From: Salinibacter pepae
GTDB lineage: Bacteria > Bacteroidota > Rhodothermia > Rhodothermales > Salinibacteraceae
NCBI RefSeq assembly: GCF_947077775.1
Contig: NZ_CAMTTE010000001.1
Coordinates: 496,001-560,000 of the forward strand
DNA length: 64,000 bases
Direction: 5' to 3'
The notes beneath the pieces were generated by a model. It was not told the origin of the DNA. It saw only the letters and a program-made list of their open reading frames with translations, and did no database searches. A program made the position numbers and the translations under genes. Positions 17,184-25,475 of the stretch are shown piece after piece (positions within the stretch are counted from its first letter, which is position 1; each line of letters begins with the position of its first letter).

Positions 17184-17798
17184 CTAGCGCGTCTGGGCAC
17201 CGCCCCCAACGTTTTTGCTCACGACCGTAATGGGAGACGGGTATTGGAGCGGCCCGAGCCTCGTGTCCACAGTCGGCTGCACGCGCAGCTTGAGGGTTTG
17301 CGGGGGCGCGTCGCCGTCAATGGCCGCGGCCAAGTCCACGAGGCCCTGTAGGTTGTCGTCAAAAAACCGGACGAGGTCGACCTCCACGTCGACCGGCACA
17401 TCCGTGGGCTCCCCGGGCGGCAGAACCAGCTCCCGCTCAAACCGACCCGACACCGTCTCCTTGTCCTCAAGCAGGAGGGTCCAGTCCATCTGGGTGAGCC
17501 GTGCATCAACGCTGTTCGACGACGGGTTCTCGGCGTCCAGGTGAAGGGTGATGGACAGTGGAAGGGACCCGTTGGAGAGGGCCGAGCCCAGCCGAAGCAC
17601 GTCGGTCGACCGGAGATCGTCGTAGGACTGCACCCTCGCCAGGTCTACCCCCGCCAGGCGGGGCTGCGCCACCCGATCGATTGCAAACTGGACCTTGCGC
17701 AGGTTGGCAACCTCCCGGAACGCCGTACACCCGGTGGCGGCCAGGAGGAGAAGGCCGAGGACACACGGCAAGACCCATTGGGACCGGAGAACGAACAT
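17184..17798 (-). CDS. Lipoprotein with LEA14/WHy-like fold
   Basis: A 204-residue exported lipoprotein. The signal peptide MFVLRSQWVLPCVLGLLLLA ends in the lipobox AATGC (Cys24). The rest resembles the LEA type 2 / WHy fold seen in stress and desiccation proteins: LRKVQFAIDRVAQPRLAGVD, a beta-strand pair around SITLHLDAENPSSNSVDARL and a polar tail. Such proteins are found in many Bacteroidota, with unclear roles. The open frame continues upstream of the ATG at 17798, but the residues there are not signal-like, so this start is preferred. It is divergent from the SpoU methyltransferase and upstream of cmk. Confidence 0.8.
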   Translation of the reverse strand: MFVLRSQWVLPCVLGLLLLAATGCTAFREVANLRKVQFAIDRVAQPRLAGVDLARVQSYDDLRSTDVLRLGSALSNGSLPLSITLHLDAENPSSNSVDARLTQMDWTLLLEDKETVSGRFERELVLPPGEPTDVPVDVEVDLVRFFDDNLQGLVDLAAAIDGDAPPQTLKLRVQPTVDTRLGPLQYPSPITVVSKNVGGGAQTR

Positions 17799-17910
17799 GG
17801 TGCAGCGCCTACACGAGGAGCGCCCGGCAGGAAACAGGGCTTCGGAAAGTGAATTCAGGGGACGGATTAAGAACCCATCACCGTTTACAAATCTCTCTAC
17901 CAGTTGCCTC

Positions 17911-18474
17911 ATGCGCAAGCTTAGTTGGGATGAAATTGAGCGGCCGGCCCCCGAAGAGATCCCAACACTGCCAAAGCACCCCGTGCGGCTCGTCGTGCAC
18001 AACGTGCGCTCGATCCACAACGTCGGATCGATGTTTCGCACGTCCGACGCGGCCCGCATCGAGCACATTCACCTCACCGGCTTTACCGGCACCCCGGAGC
18101 ACAAAGACCTTCACAAAACCGCCCTCGGCGCACAGGACGCCGTGGAGTGGAGCCAGCACGACGAGCCACGCCCCCTCCTCCGCACCCTGAAAGACGCCGG
18201 GTACACGATCGCGGCCCTTGAGCAGACAGACCACACGCAGCGTCCCGACGCGGCCCCGGCCGATGCCTTTCCGATCGCGCTCGTGGTGGGCAACGAGGTG
18301 CGGGGAATCGAGCCGGATGTGCTGGACGCGGTCGACCTCGCCCTCGAAATTCCTCAGTATGGCGCCAAGATTTCGCTGAACGTGGGCGTCGCCTACGGCA
18401 TCGCGGTCTACGACCTGATCCGTCGCTCGCGGACCCTCCTCGGACCGCCTGGAGACGAAGATCGTACGGGGTAA
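17911..18474 (+). CDS. SpoU/TrmH-family RNA 2'-O-methyltransferase
   Basis: SAM-dependent ribose methyltransferase of the knotted SPOUT class, 187 residues. Motif 1 is NVRSIHNVGSMFRTSDA (Asn37, Arg43), motif 2 is ALVVGNEVRGIEPDV and motif 3 is IPQYGAKISLNVGVAYGIAV, the residues that form the SAM knot. There is no N-terminal RNA-binding domain, so it is the short TrmH/TrmL-like type; a tRNA or rRNA target cannot be told from the sequence. ATG 17911 starts MRKLSWDEIERPAP; upstream codons overlap the divergent lipoprotein gene. It is followed after 57 bases by mutA. Confidence 0.9.
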   Translation: MRKLSWDEIERPAPEEIPTLPKHPVRLVVHNVRSIHNVGSMFRTSDAARIEHIHLTGFTGTPEHKDLHKTALGAQDAVEWSQHDEPRPLLRTLKDAGYTIAALEQTDHTQRPDAAPADAFPIALVVGNEVRGIEPDVLDAVDLALEIPQYGAKISLNVGVAYGIAVYDLIRRSRTLLGPPGDEDRTG

Positions 18475-18531
18475 ATCAGGGCGTATTCATCGCCCCCCTT
18501 CCCGCTTTCGGCAACCATCTCTCCTTCTCGC

Positions 18532-20553
18532 ATGTCTGAATCGGAAGCGTTTCCACCGCTCTTCGACGAGTTCGACGCGGTCGCCCCTGCGGAGTGGCGC
18601 GAGCACGTGCGATCAGACCTCGGCGGCACGTCCCCGAAGGCGTTTCTGAGATGGTCGTCCCTCGAAGGGGTGTCGCTCCCGGCGTACCTCGGCCCCGAAG
18701 CCCTGCGGGAGGCCCTACACACCGACCCGGACGGGGGCCATCCGCCGCTGGCCCGCTCCGGGGACGGGCCGGCCAACGCGTGGACCGTGTGCCAGCCCAT
18801 CGGACACCCCAACCCCGAGGTGGCGGGAGAACACGCCCGGGCTGCCGTCGGCGGAGGGGCCGATGCTCTTCAACTTGGCCCCCCGTTCCTGCACGCCGGC
18901 GCCCCCGGCACCGCGCCCCGCCCTGCGGACAATCTCGCTCCGATCCTTGACGGAATCGATCTGGCAGACATCCCCCTGCACCTCGGCGGGGGCTCGGCCG
19001 CCCCCCCGCTGTACACACTGCTCCGTGAACACCTCTCGGCCACGCCGGCCGATCCCAGTGCCCTCAGGGGATCGCTTCTGTTTGATCCCGTGGCGGCGGT
19101 GGCGTCGGGCGCCAACCCGGCCCAGGTGTTCTCGCTCGCCGACGACCTTGCGGCGGACGCGGCGGAGCTGCCCCACTTCCGCACGGTGACCGTCGACACC
19201 GGTCCGTACCACGACGCGGGGGCGTCGGCCGTTCAGGAATTGGCCTGCGCGCTCGGGGCCCTCGCCGAACGCCTCGCCCGAAGCACGGAACGAGGCCTCT
19301 CGCTTCCCGCCCTTCTCGACACCCTGCAGCTCCGCGTGCCCGTCTCGACCTCCTACTTCGTCGAGATGGCCAAGCTCCGCGCCCTCCGCCTTCTCGTGCC
19401 CCAGGTCGTCGACGCATTCGCTTCTGAGACTGGGGCGTCCCTCCACGTGGCCCCCGCCGACGTTTTTGTCCACGCCGCGACCTCCCGGCGTGTAGAGACG
19501 ATCTACGACCCGTACGTGAACATGCTTCGGGCCACCACCGAGGCCATGGCTGCGGCGCTCGGGGGCTGCGATGCACTCACCATCCGGCCCTACGACGGCG
19601 CCGTGCGTCCTCCCGATGAGTTTGGCCTCCGCATTGCCCGCAACACACAACTCATCCTGCGCCACGAGGCGCATTTCGACCAGGTGGCCGATCCGGCCGC
19701 CGGGTCGTACTACATCGAGACCCTGACCGACCGGCTCGCCCAACGGGCCTGGGCTCAGTTTCAGGACCTCGAGGCGGAGGGGGGGATTGTACAGGCCCTC
19801 CGAACCGGCACCCTGCAGGCACAAATTGCCGAGACGCGGACGGAACGGCGACGGGCCCTCAACGACCGGGACCAGGTGCTCGTGGGCACCACGCACTATC
19901 CCGCCCTCGATGAACGGCGGCGGGACGACCTCGTGGCACGCGCCCCCTCGTCGGCGCACGGAGACTCCCCCGCCTCCCTCGACGCCTCGTCCACCGATGC
20001 GCTCCGAACGGCCCTCCGCGACGGCCACGCGCCCCAGGACGTGGCCTCGGCCCTCCAGTCGGACTCCTCCGGAATCGACCCGCTGCCCCAGGTCCGGCTT
20101 GCCGAGGAGCTCGAAGCCATCCGCCTCCGGACCGAGGCGTATGCCGAGTCCCACGACGGGCCGCCGCAGGTTCTGCTCGCCCCACTTGGCCCGCCCGCCG
20201 TCCGCAGCGCCCGTTCGAACTTCTGTCGCAACTTCCTCGGCGTGGCAGGGTTTGCAATTACGGAGCCCTTGACGTTCGAGTCCGTCGACGCGGTGGCCGA
20301 CGCCGCGGTCGAGAAGGACGCCGACACCGTGGTCCTCTGCAGCTCGAACGACAGCTACACCGACCTGGCCCCTGCTCTCGCCGCGGCGCTTGCCGACCGC
20401 GACCGGGAGCCCCCCCTCGGGATCGCGGGTGCGCCCGACGACATCGACGTTGACGACGCCGCTGATTTCTTCGTCCACCAGGGCAGCCCCCTGGAAGAAA
20501 CGCTCGAGATGCTCCAGGACCGCCTTGGCATCGATGTGATGAGTGGTCCGTGA
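18532..20553 (+). CDS. mutA: Methylmalonyl-CoA mutase small (beta) subunit
   Basis: Non-catalytic partner of the B12-dependent mutase that interconverts methylmalonyl-CoA and succinyl-CoA. The 673 residues share the TIM-barrel domain with MutB (SVETSYFVEMAKLRALR-like segment VSTSYFVEMAKLRALRLLVP, and DQVADPAAGSYYIETLTDRL). The C-terminal B12-like domain (about 545-673) lacks the DxHxxG cobalamin ligand; its place is taken by LAPLGPPAVRSARSNFCRNF, as expected for the small subunit. It is followed by mutB after 64 bases; the stop TGA is part of an intercistronic hairpin. The start ATG is at 18532. Confidence 0.95.
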   Translation: MSESEAFPPLFDEFDAVAPAEWREHVRSDLGGTSPKAFLRWSSLEGVSLPAYLGPEALREALHTDPDGGHPPLARSGDGPANAWTVCQPIGHPNPEVAGEHARAAVGGGADALQLGPPFLHAGAPGTAPRPADNLAPILDGIDLADIPLHLGGGSAAPPLYTLLREHLSATPADPSALRGSLLFDPVAAVASGANPAQVFSLADDLAADAAELPHFRTVTVDTGPYHDAGASAVQELACALGALAERLARSTERGLSLPALLDTLQLRVPVSTSYFVEMAKLRALRLLVPQVVDAFASETGASLHVAPADVFVHAATSRRVETIYDPYVNMLRATTEAMAAALGGCDALTIRPYDGAVRPPDEFGLRIARNTQLILRHEAHFDQVADPAAGSYYIETLTDRLAQRAWAQFQDLEAEGGIVQALRTGTLQAQIAETRTERRRALNDRDQVLVGTTHYPALDERRRDDLVARAPSSAHGDSPASLDASSTDALRTALRDGHAPQDVASALQSDSSGIDPLPQVRLAEELEAIRLRTEAYAESHDGPPQVLLAPLGPPAVRSARSNFCRNFLGVAGFAITEPLTFESVDAVADAAVEKDADTVVLCSSNDSYTDLAPALAAALADRDREPPLGIAGAPDDIDVDDAADFFVHQGSPLEETLEMLQDRLGIDVMSGP

Positions 20554-20600
20554 GACGTGAGGGCCCAGTCTCTCACGCATCACGCGTCACGCCTCACTCA
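20549..20600 (+). repeat. Intercistronic hairpin plus 7-bp tandem repeats between mutA and mutB
   Basis: CGTGAGA (20549-20555) and TCTCACG (20571-20577) form a perfect 7-bp stem containing the mutA stop codon. TCACGCA, TCACGCG, TCACGCC and TCACTCA follow head to tail at 20573-20600, a four-unit imperfect 7-bp repeat. It could slow or protect the transcript or simply be a slippage product. Confidence 0.7.
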
Positions 20601-20617
20601 CTCAACCCCACGAGCCT

Positions 20618-22771
20618 ATGCGTCCCGACTTCTCCGACGTCCAGTACGACCCGCCCTCCGAGGCCGACGCCACGCCGACGGGGGACGCGACGTGGTCGAC
20701 GCCCGAGCAGATTGACGTCGAACCGGTGTACGGGCCCGACGCGCTCGAGGACCTGGATCACCTTGACTTCGACGCGGGCCTTCCCCCCTACCTCCGCGGG
20801 CCGTACACGACCATGTACAAGTTTCGGCCGTGGACCATCCGGCAGTACGCGGGCTTTTCGACCGCGGAGGAGTCCAACAAATTCTACCGTGAGGCCCTCG
20901 CATCCGGCCAGAAGGGGCTCTCCGTGGCCTTCGACCTGGCCACGCATCGGGGCTACGACTCCGACCACGATCGGGTGCGGGGCGACGTGGGCAAGGCCGG
21001 CGTGGCCATCGACACGGTCGAGGACATGAAGCGCCTGTTCGAGGGCATCCCGCTCGGCGACGTGTCGGTCTCGATGACGATGAACGGGGCGGTGCTTCCC
21101 GTGATGGCCTTCTACATCGCCGCCGCGGAGGAGCAGGGCGTCGCCCACGAAGAGCTGGCGGGCACCATCCAGAACGACGTCTTGAAGGAGTTCATGGTGC
21201 GCAACACGTACATCTACCCGCCGCAGCCGTCGATGCGGATCGTAGGGGAGATTTTCGCCTACTGCGCCGCCGAGATGCCAAAGTTCAACGCCATCTCGGT
21301 AAGCGGCTACCACATGCACGAGGCGGGGGCCCCGGCGGACCTCGAACTGGCCTACACCCTGGCCGACGGCCTGGAGTACCTGCGTACCGGGCTCGACGCT
21401 GGGCTCGGCATCGACGACTTTGCACCGCGGGTCTCCTTCTTCTGGGCGATCGGCATGAACCACTTCATGGAGATCGCCAAGATGCGGGCCGGGCGGATGC
21501 TGTGGGCCAAGCTCGTAAAACAGTTCGACCCGGAGGCCCCGAAGTCGATGGCCCTGCGAACCCACTGCCAGACTTCCGGCTACAGCCTTGCCGAGCAGGA
21601 TCCCTTCAACAACGTGGCGCGCACGACCATCGAGGCGATGGCCGCGGCGTTCGGCGGCACGCAGTCGCTCCACACGAACGCGCTGGACGAGGCCATCGCG
21701 CTGCCCAGCGAGTTCGCCGCCCGCATCGCCCGCAACACGCAGCTGTACCTGCAAGACGAGACCGACATCACGGAGGCGGTCGACCCGTGGGCCGGCTCCT
21801 ACTACGTCGAGCACCTTACCGGCGCGCTGGCCCGGCGCGCGTGGACACTGATCCAGGAAGTGGAGGAAAAGGGCGGCATGACGCGCGCCATCGAGCAGGG
21901 CCTCCCCAAACGCAAGATCGAGGAGGCCGCCGCCCGCAAGCAGGCCCGCATCGATACCGGCGCCGAGACGATCGTAGGCGTCAACGCCCATCAGACGGAA
22001 GCCGACGAGCCCATCGAACGGCTGGAGGTGGACAACGAGGCGGTCCGGCGCGCACAGCTCGAGCGCCTCGATCGCATCAAGGACGAGCGGGACGACGCTG
22101 CGGTCCGACACGCGCTGAACGCCCTGACCGAAAGCGCCGAGACGGGCGACGGCAACCTGCTGGCTCGTGCCGTGGACGCGGCGCGCAAGCGGGCCACCCT
22201 GGGCGAAATCTCGTCGGCCCTCGAAGACGTGTTCGGGCGGCACGCGGCGCGGACGGAGACCATCTCGGGGGTGTACGCCTCGGAAGCCGACCACAACGAC
22301 CACTTCCACGCGGCCCGCGACCGGGCCGACCGCTTCGCACGGGCCGCCGGCCGACGCCCCCGCATCATGGTGGCCAAGATGGGCCAGGACGGGCACGACC
22401 GCGGGGCGAAGGTCATCGCGACCTCGTTTGCCGACGTGGGCTTCGACGTGGACGTCGGCCCGCTCTTCCAAACCCCGGACGAGGTGGCCCGCCAGGCCGT
22501 CGAGAACGACGTCCACATCCTCGGGATCTCCAGCCTCGCCGGCGGCCACAAGACGCTCGTGCCGGAGGTCATCGACGCCCTGCAGCAGTACGGCCGGGAC
22601 GATATTCTCGTGGTCGTGGGGGGCGTCATTCCGCACGACGACTACGAGACGCTCTACGACCAGGGCGTGGCCGCCATCTTCGGCCCCGGCACCAACATCG
22701 CGGAGGCCGCCACCCAGATCCTCGACGTGCTCCTCGACCGGTACGACGAGGAGGCACCGATCGGGGCGTAA
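20618..22771 (+). CDS. mutB: Methylmalonyl-CoA mutase large (alpha) subunit
   Basis: Catalytic subunit of adenosylcobalamin-dependent methylmalonyl-CoA mutase. The 717 residues carry the TIM-barrel catalytic domain (about 50-560; [20 protein letters not shown], active-site Tyr region [41 protein letters not shown]) and the B12-binding domain at the C-terminus. There [18 protein letters not shown] supplies the DxHxxG ligand, His593, followed by [15 protein letters not shown] and [11 protein letters not shown]. It is the second gene of mutA-mutB-meaB. In Bacteroidota this pathway links succinyl-CoA to propionyl-CoA, either to oxidise propionate or to make it. Confidence 0.97.
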   Translation: MRPDFSDVQYDPPSEADATPTGDATWSTPEQIDVEPVYGPDALEDLDHLDFDAGLPPYLRGPYTTMYKFRPWTIRQYAGFSTAEESNKFYREALASGQKGLSVAFDLATHRGYDSDHDRVRGDVGKAGVAIDTVEDMKRLFEGIPLGDVSVSMTMNGAVLPVMAFYIAAAEEQGVAHEELAGTIQNDVLKEFMVRNTYIYPPQPSMRIVGEIFAYCAAEMPKFNAISVSGYHMHEAGAPADLELAYTLADGLEYLRTGLDAGLGIDDFAPRVSFFWAIGMNHFMEIAKMRAGRMLWAKLVKQFDPEAPKSMALRTHCQTSGYSLAEQDPFNNVARTTIEAMAAAFGGTQSLHTNALDEAIALPSEFAARIARNTQLYLQDETDITEAVDPWAGSYYVEHLTGALARRAWTLIQEVEEKGGMTRAIEQGLPKRKIEEAAARKQARIDTGAETIVGVNAHQTEADEPIERLEVDNEAVRRAQLERLDRIKDERDDAAVRHALNALTESAETGDGNLLARAVDAARKRATLGEISSALEDVFGRHAARTETISGVYASEADHNDHFHAARDRADRFARAAGRRPRIMVAKMGQDGHDRGAKVIATSFADVGFDVDVGPLFQTPDEVARQAVENDVHILGISSLAGGHKTLVPEVIDALQQYGRDDILVVVGGVIPHDDYETLYDQGVAAIFGPGTNIAEAATQILDVLLDRYDEEAPIGA

Positions 22772-22815
22772 CCGACCGCACTTCTCCGCCGCAGGCACCT
22801 GCAGTTCCCTAAGTT

Positions 22816-23853
22816 GTGGCCCCCCTCAATCCCAACCTCGACCACCAGTCCCGGCCGTCCCGCTCAGACGCACGGTCGGCCGCCGACTACGTGACCGGCA
22901 TCCTCGACGGAAACCGGGTCACCTTGAGCCAGGCCATTACCCTGCTGGAGAGCACCCGCCCGGACCACCGCGACACCGCCCGGACGGTCGTGGAGGACTG
23001 CCTGCCCCACAGCGGCGACTCGATTCGGGTGGCCGTCACCGGCGTCCCCGGCGTCGGCAAGAGCACGTTCATCGAAGCCCTCGGGCAGCGGCTCGTGGCG
23101 GCGGGCCGCCGGCTCGCCGTCCTGACGGTCGACCCCAGCAGCGAGCGGTCGAAGGGCAGCATTCTCGGGGACAAGACCCGGATGGGAACCCTGGCCTCCG
23201 AGGAGGACGCGTTTATTCGCCCGTCCCCCACCGCGGGCACCCTCGGGGGGGTGGCCCCCCGAACCCGCGAGGCCATTCTGTTGTGCGAGGCGGCCGGGTA
23301 CGACACCGTGTTCGTCGAGACGGTGGGGGTCGGCCAGTCGGAGATCAGCGTGCGCTCGATGGTCGACTTTTTCCTGCTCCTCGCCCTGGCCGGCGCCGGC
23401 GACGAGCTGCAAGGCATCAAGCGAGGCATCGTGGAGGTCGCCGACGCCATCGCCATCACGAAGGCGGACGGGGACAACCGGGCCCCCGCCAAGGCGGCGC
23501 GCGCCGAGTACGAAAAGGCCCTGCGCCTCCTGTCGGCCCCCGACTCCGGGTGGACGCCCCCCGTGCTCACGTGTTCGTCGCAGACCGGCGCGGGCGTCGA
23601 CGAGGTGTGGGGCGCCGTGGAGCGCTACTGCGCCTACACGCAGGAGACCGGCTTCTTTGAGGAGCAGCGCCGCCGACAGGCGCAGCACTGGATGGAGCAG
23701 GCCATTGAGCAGCGACTGCACGAGGAGTTCTTTTCCGATCCCGACGTTCAGGCGGCACGGGGGAACGTGGAGGAGGCACTCCAGGACGGACGCCTCAGCT
23801 CGTTGGCCGCCGCCGAACGGCTCCTGTCCATCTACCGCGATTCAGCGAGCTAG
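22816..23853 (+). CDS. meaB: Methylmalonyl-CoA mutase-associated GTPase MeaB (ArgK family)
   Basis: G-protein chaperone that loads and protects the adenosylcobalamin of the mutase. The 345 residues carry the P-loop TGVPGVGKST (about 75-84), VLTVDPSSERSKGSILGDKT (switch region), VFVETVGVGQSE (G3) and TKADGDN (G4). The start is a GTG at 22816, 44 bases after mutB. The last three bases of the stop codon are part of the CTAG target duplicated by the IS element inserted directly behind, so the protein itself is intact but its downstream context was changed. Confidence 0.95.
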   Translation: MAPLNPNLDHQSRPSRSDARSAADYVTGILDGNRVTLSQAITLLESTRPDHRDTARTVVEDCLPHSGDSIRVAVTGVPGVGKSTFIEALGQRLVAAGRRLAVLTVDPSSERSKGSILGDKTRMGTLASEEDAFIRPSPTAGTLGGVAPRTREAILLCEAAGYDTVFVETVGVGQSEISVRSMVDFFLLLALAGAGDELQGIKRGIVEVADAIAITKADGDNRAPAKAARAEYEKALRLLSAPDSGWTPPVLTCSSQTGAGVDEVWGAVERYCAYTQETGFFEEQRRRQAQHWMEQAIEQRLHEEFFSDPDVQAARGNVEEALQDGRLSSLAAAERLLSIYRDSAS

Positions 23854-23867
23854 GCTGCGTCTGATAA

Positions 23868-24387
23868 TTATCGCTTCAGGTATTCCTCGACGAACGCCCA
23901 GAGCACCATGGCTTTGTAGTGGCTTGCTTTCTTCTCATATCGGACGACGAGGCGCCGCCGCTCCTTCAGGTGACCAACGCAGCGCTCAACCGTATTTCGG
24001 TCGCGGTACCTCTGGTCATCGCAGGTTGGTGGGCGCCCAGGGCCTTCTCGAACACCCTTGCGAGCCGGGATGGCCGACTCGATGCCTCGTTCGGCGAGCC
24101 AGCGGCGGATCCAGGCAGCGTCGTAGCCACGGTCTCCAGCGACTGCCTCGGGGCGTTTGCGGGGCCGTCCTCTTTGGCGGGGGACCGATACTTCGTTCAT
24201 TAGGTCGGTGAAGAAGGCCGACTCGTGGCGCTGCCCGGCCGACAGGACGGCTCCCAGAGGGAGGCCTCGTCGGTCTGTAAGCAAGTGTATCTTTGTAGAG
24301 AACCCACCTCGGCTGTAGCCGAGCGCCGGGCCTACGCCTTCGTCCCGCCTGCTTCGGGCCCCTTTTTATCATCGTTTGGTCCGCCAG
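23868..24387 (-). CDS. IS5-family transposase, C-terminal part (orfB, read by -1 frameshift)
   Basis: This frame carries the second and third catalytic acids of the DDE transposase: the Asp in VAGDRGYDA and the Glu in RNTVERCVGHLKERRRLVVR, followed by a typical YEKKASHYKAMVLWAFVEEYL ending. Its own ATG-type start is only near 24284, too late to be useful; upstream residues in frame read DEGVGPALGYSRGGFSTKIHLLTD, the conserved IS427 segment. It must therefore be made as a fusion with orfA by slippage at the A5G4 run (24359-24367). The frame is closed upstream by a TAA overlapping that run. Confidence 0.85.
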
Positions 24388-24721
24388 CGGCGGCTCGGGC
24401 GGCCTGTACGATGGTGCTATCCACATTGAACTGGCTCCAATCGATACGGCCCTCTGCGTCGAGTTCCCCTTGAAGATGCCGTACGATCGACTCAAGAGTA
24501 CCATCTTCGGCCCAGCGTCGGAATCGGTCGTACACCGTTTTCCAGTTTCCATACCGCTTGGGCATATCCCGCCAAGGTGCTCCCGATCGGAGGATCCAGA
24601 AGATTCCGTTGATGACCTGCCGGTGATCGTTGTACGGACAACCACGTCCCTCAACTTCCGGCAGGAGGTGTTCGATGCGTTCATACTGCTCGTCAGTGAG
24701 TTCATAGCGGCGTCTCGGCAT
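24332..24721 (-). CDS. IS5-family transposase, N-terminal part (orfA)
   Basis: The 129-residue product begins MPRRRYELTDEQYERIEHLL and contains the DUF4096-like helix-turn-helix DHRQVINGIFWILRSGAPWR and the first catalytic Asp in NVDSTIVQA. It ends at TAG after GPEAGGTKA. Codons AAA AAG GGG at 24367-24359 form a slippery run; one base back leads into orfB, so the full enzyme is about 280 residues. The ATG at 24721 is preferred over upstream starts that run into the inverted repeat. Confidence 0.88.
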   Translation of the reverse strand: MPRRRYELTDEQYERIEHLLPEVEGRGCPYNDHRQVINGIFWILRSGAPWRDMPKRYGNWKTVYDRFRRWAEDGTLESIVRHLQGELDAEGRIDWSQFNVDSTIVQAARAAAGGPNDDKKGPEAGGTKA

Positions 24722-24882
24722 GACAGAAAGGCCCAACCAGTCTAATAGACAGTGCGGGCCGTTCATACAGCCTTTTTATCAGACAGTGCCTAGCGCCTCG
24801 CGTCCCGGAACGCTCGACTCACTAAATTTTAACAATACTGCTTGATTTCCCAGACCGCCCGAACACGCTGTTTCCGTTTGCC

Positions 24883-25383
24883 ATGCTCCCTCCCCATTGC
24901 ATTCGGCTCCTCCTTCTGCTCGTTCTGGGGGCGGGGCTCGTGGGAGGATGCGCCTCCTCCCGATCGGCGCAGGACGAAGCCGCGGCCCGGGCCGCGGCGG
25001 TGGGCACGTGGTCGTACGAGGTCGAGGACGTCGCCCCCCTCGATCAGGGCCGCTTCCGTATCACCGTCCAGGACGGAGACCTGCGGGGCATCGTCCAGGA
25101 TCGGCGACTCGGTCGGTTGCGCGCCAGTGTGAGGGTGCGCGACTCTCGTTTGGAGATTGACCTCCGCGACCTCCGCATCGCCGGGTACATCGAAGACGAC
25201 CAGTTTACGGGGTTGCTCCGTCGGTCCCAATGGGAGGTCACGACCCGGCGCCAGTCCCGTGCCCGGTCGCGGTTCCGCTCGGCCTCGCTGTTCGCCCGTC
25301 GCATTCGGAGTGCCACCGCGGTGGACAAACCAGGGATTCTGGAGTGCCGCTCTCTTCTGCGGGAGGCTGGCGACTGCGAGTGA
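24883..25383 (+). CDS. Lipoprotein of unknown function
   Basis: A 166-residue lipoprotein. Its signal peptide has an N-terminal stretch MLPPHCIRLLLLLVLGAG and the lipobox LVGGC (Cys23). Mature residues about 35-120 look like a small beta-barrel: TWSYEVEDVAPLDQGRFRIT, GDLRGIVQDRRLG, LEIDLRDLRIAGYIEDDQ. The C-terminus (about 120-166) becomes Arg-rich and ends in LECRSLLREAGDCE, compositionally unlike the acidic front part. In the overlapping glnS frame the bases after 25363 read WRLRVTCEDGRIFREAADFQ, so a frameshift near the end of this gene cannot be excluded. It is the first gene past the IS element and stands 93 bases before glnS. Confidence 0.7.
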   Translation: MLPPHCIRLLLLLVLGAGLVGGCASSRSAQDEAAARAAAVGTWSYEVEDVAPLDQGRFRITVQDGDLRGIVQDRRLGRLRASVRVRDSRLEIDLRDLRIAGYIEDDQFTGLLRRSQWEVTTRRQSRARSRFRSASLFARRIRSATAVDKPGILECRSLLREAGDCE

Positions 25384-25475
25384 CCTGCGAGGATGGGCGG
25401 ATCTTTCGGGAAGCCGCGGACTTTCAATGGTCTGACTGTCTTCAAAAAACGCCTCCACTCAAGCCTTTCCCCTTT

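Larger units (their letters stand above)
23854..24789 (-). mobile_element. IS5-family element (IS427-like group), 936 bp
   Basis: Ends GCTGCGTCTGATAA (23854 onward) and, on the other strand, GCACTGTCTGATAA (from 24789) form imperfect terminal inverted repeats. CTAG occurs immediately outside both ends (23850-23853 and 24790-24793) as a direct target duplication. The element encodes a two-frame transposase on the minus strand. The original insertion site was the CTAG at the end of meaB. Intact repeats, duplicated target and open reading frames suggest a recent insertion. Confidence 0.92.
23850..24793. repeat. CTAG target-site duplication flanking the IS element
   Basis: CTAG at 23850-23853 and 24790-24793 border the element. 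CTAR-type targets with short duplications are typical of the IS5 family. The left copy includes the TAG stop of meaB. Confidence 0.85.

Noticed and set aside
18475-18531. Cobalamin riboswitch before mutA
   Set aside because: The spacer is only 57 bases and lacks the B12-box; nothing of the required size is present upstream either.
20594-22798. 734-codon open frame antisense to mutB
   Set aside because: Same mirror effect; mutB motifs (DxHxxG) prove the plus-strand gene.
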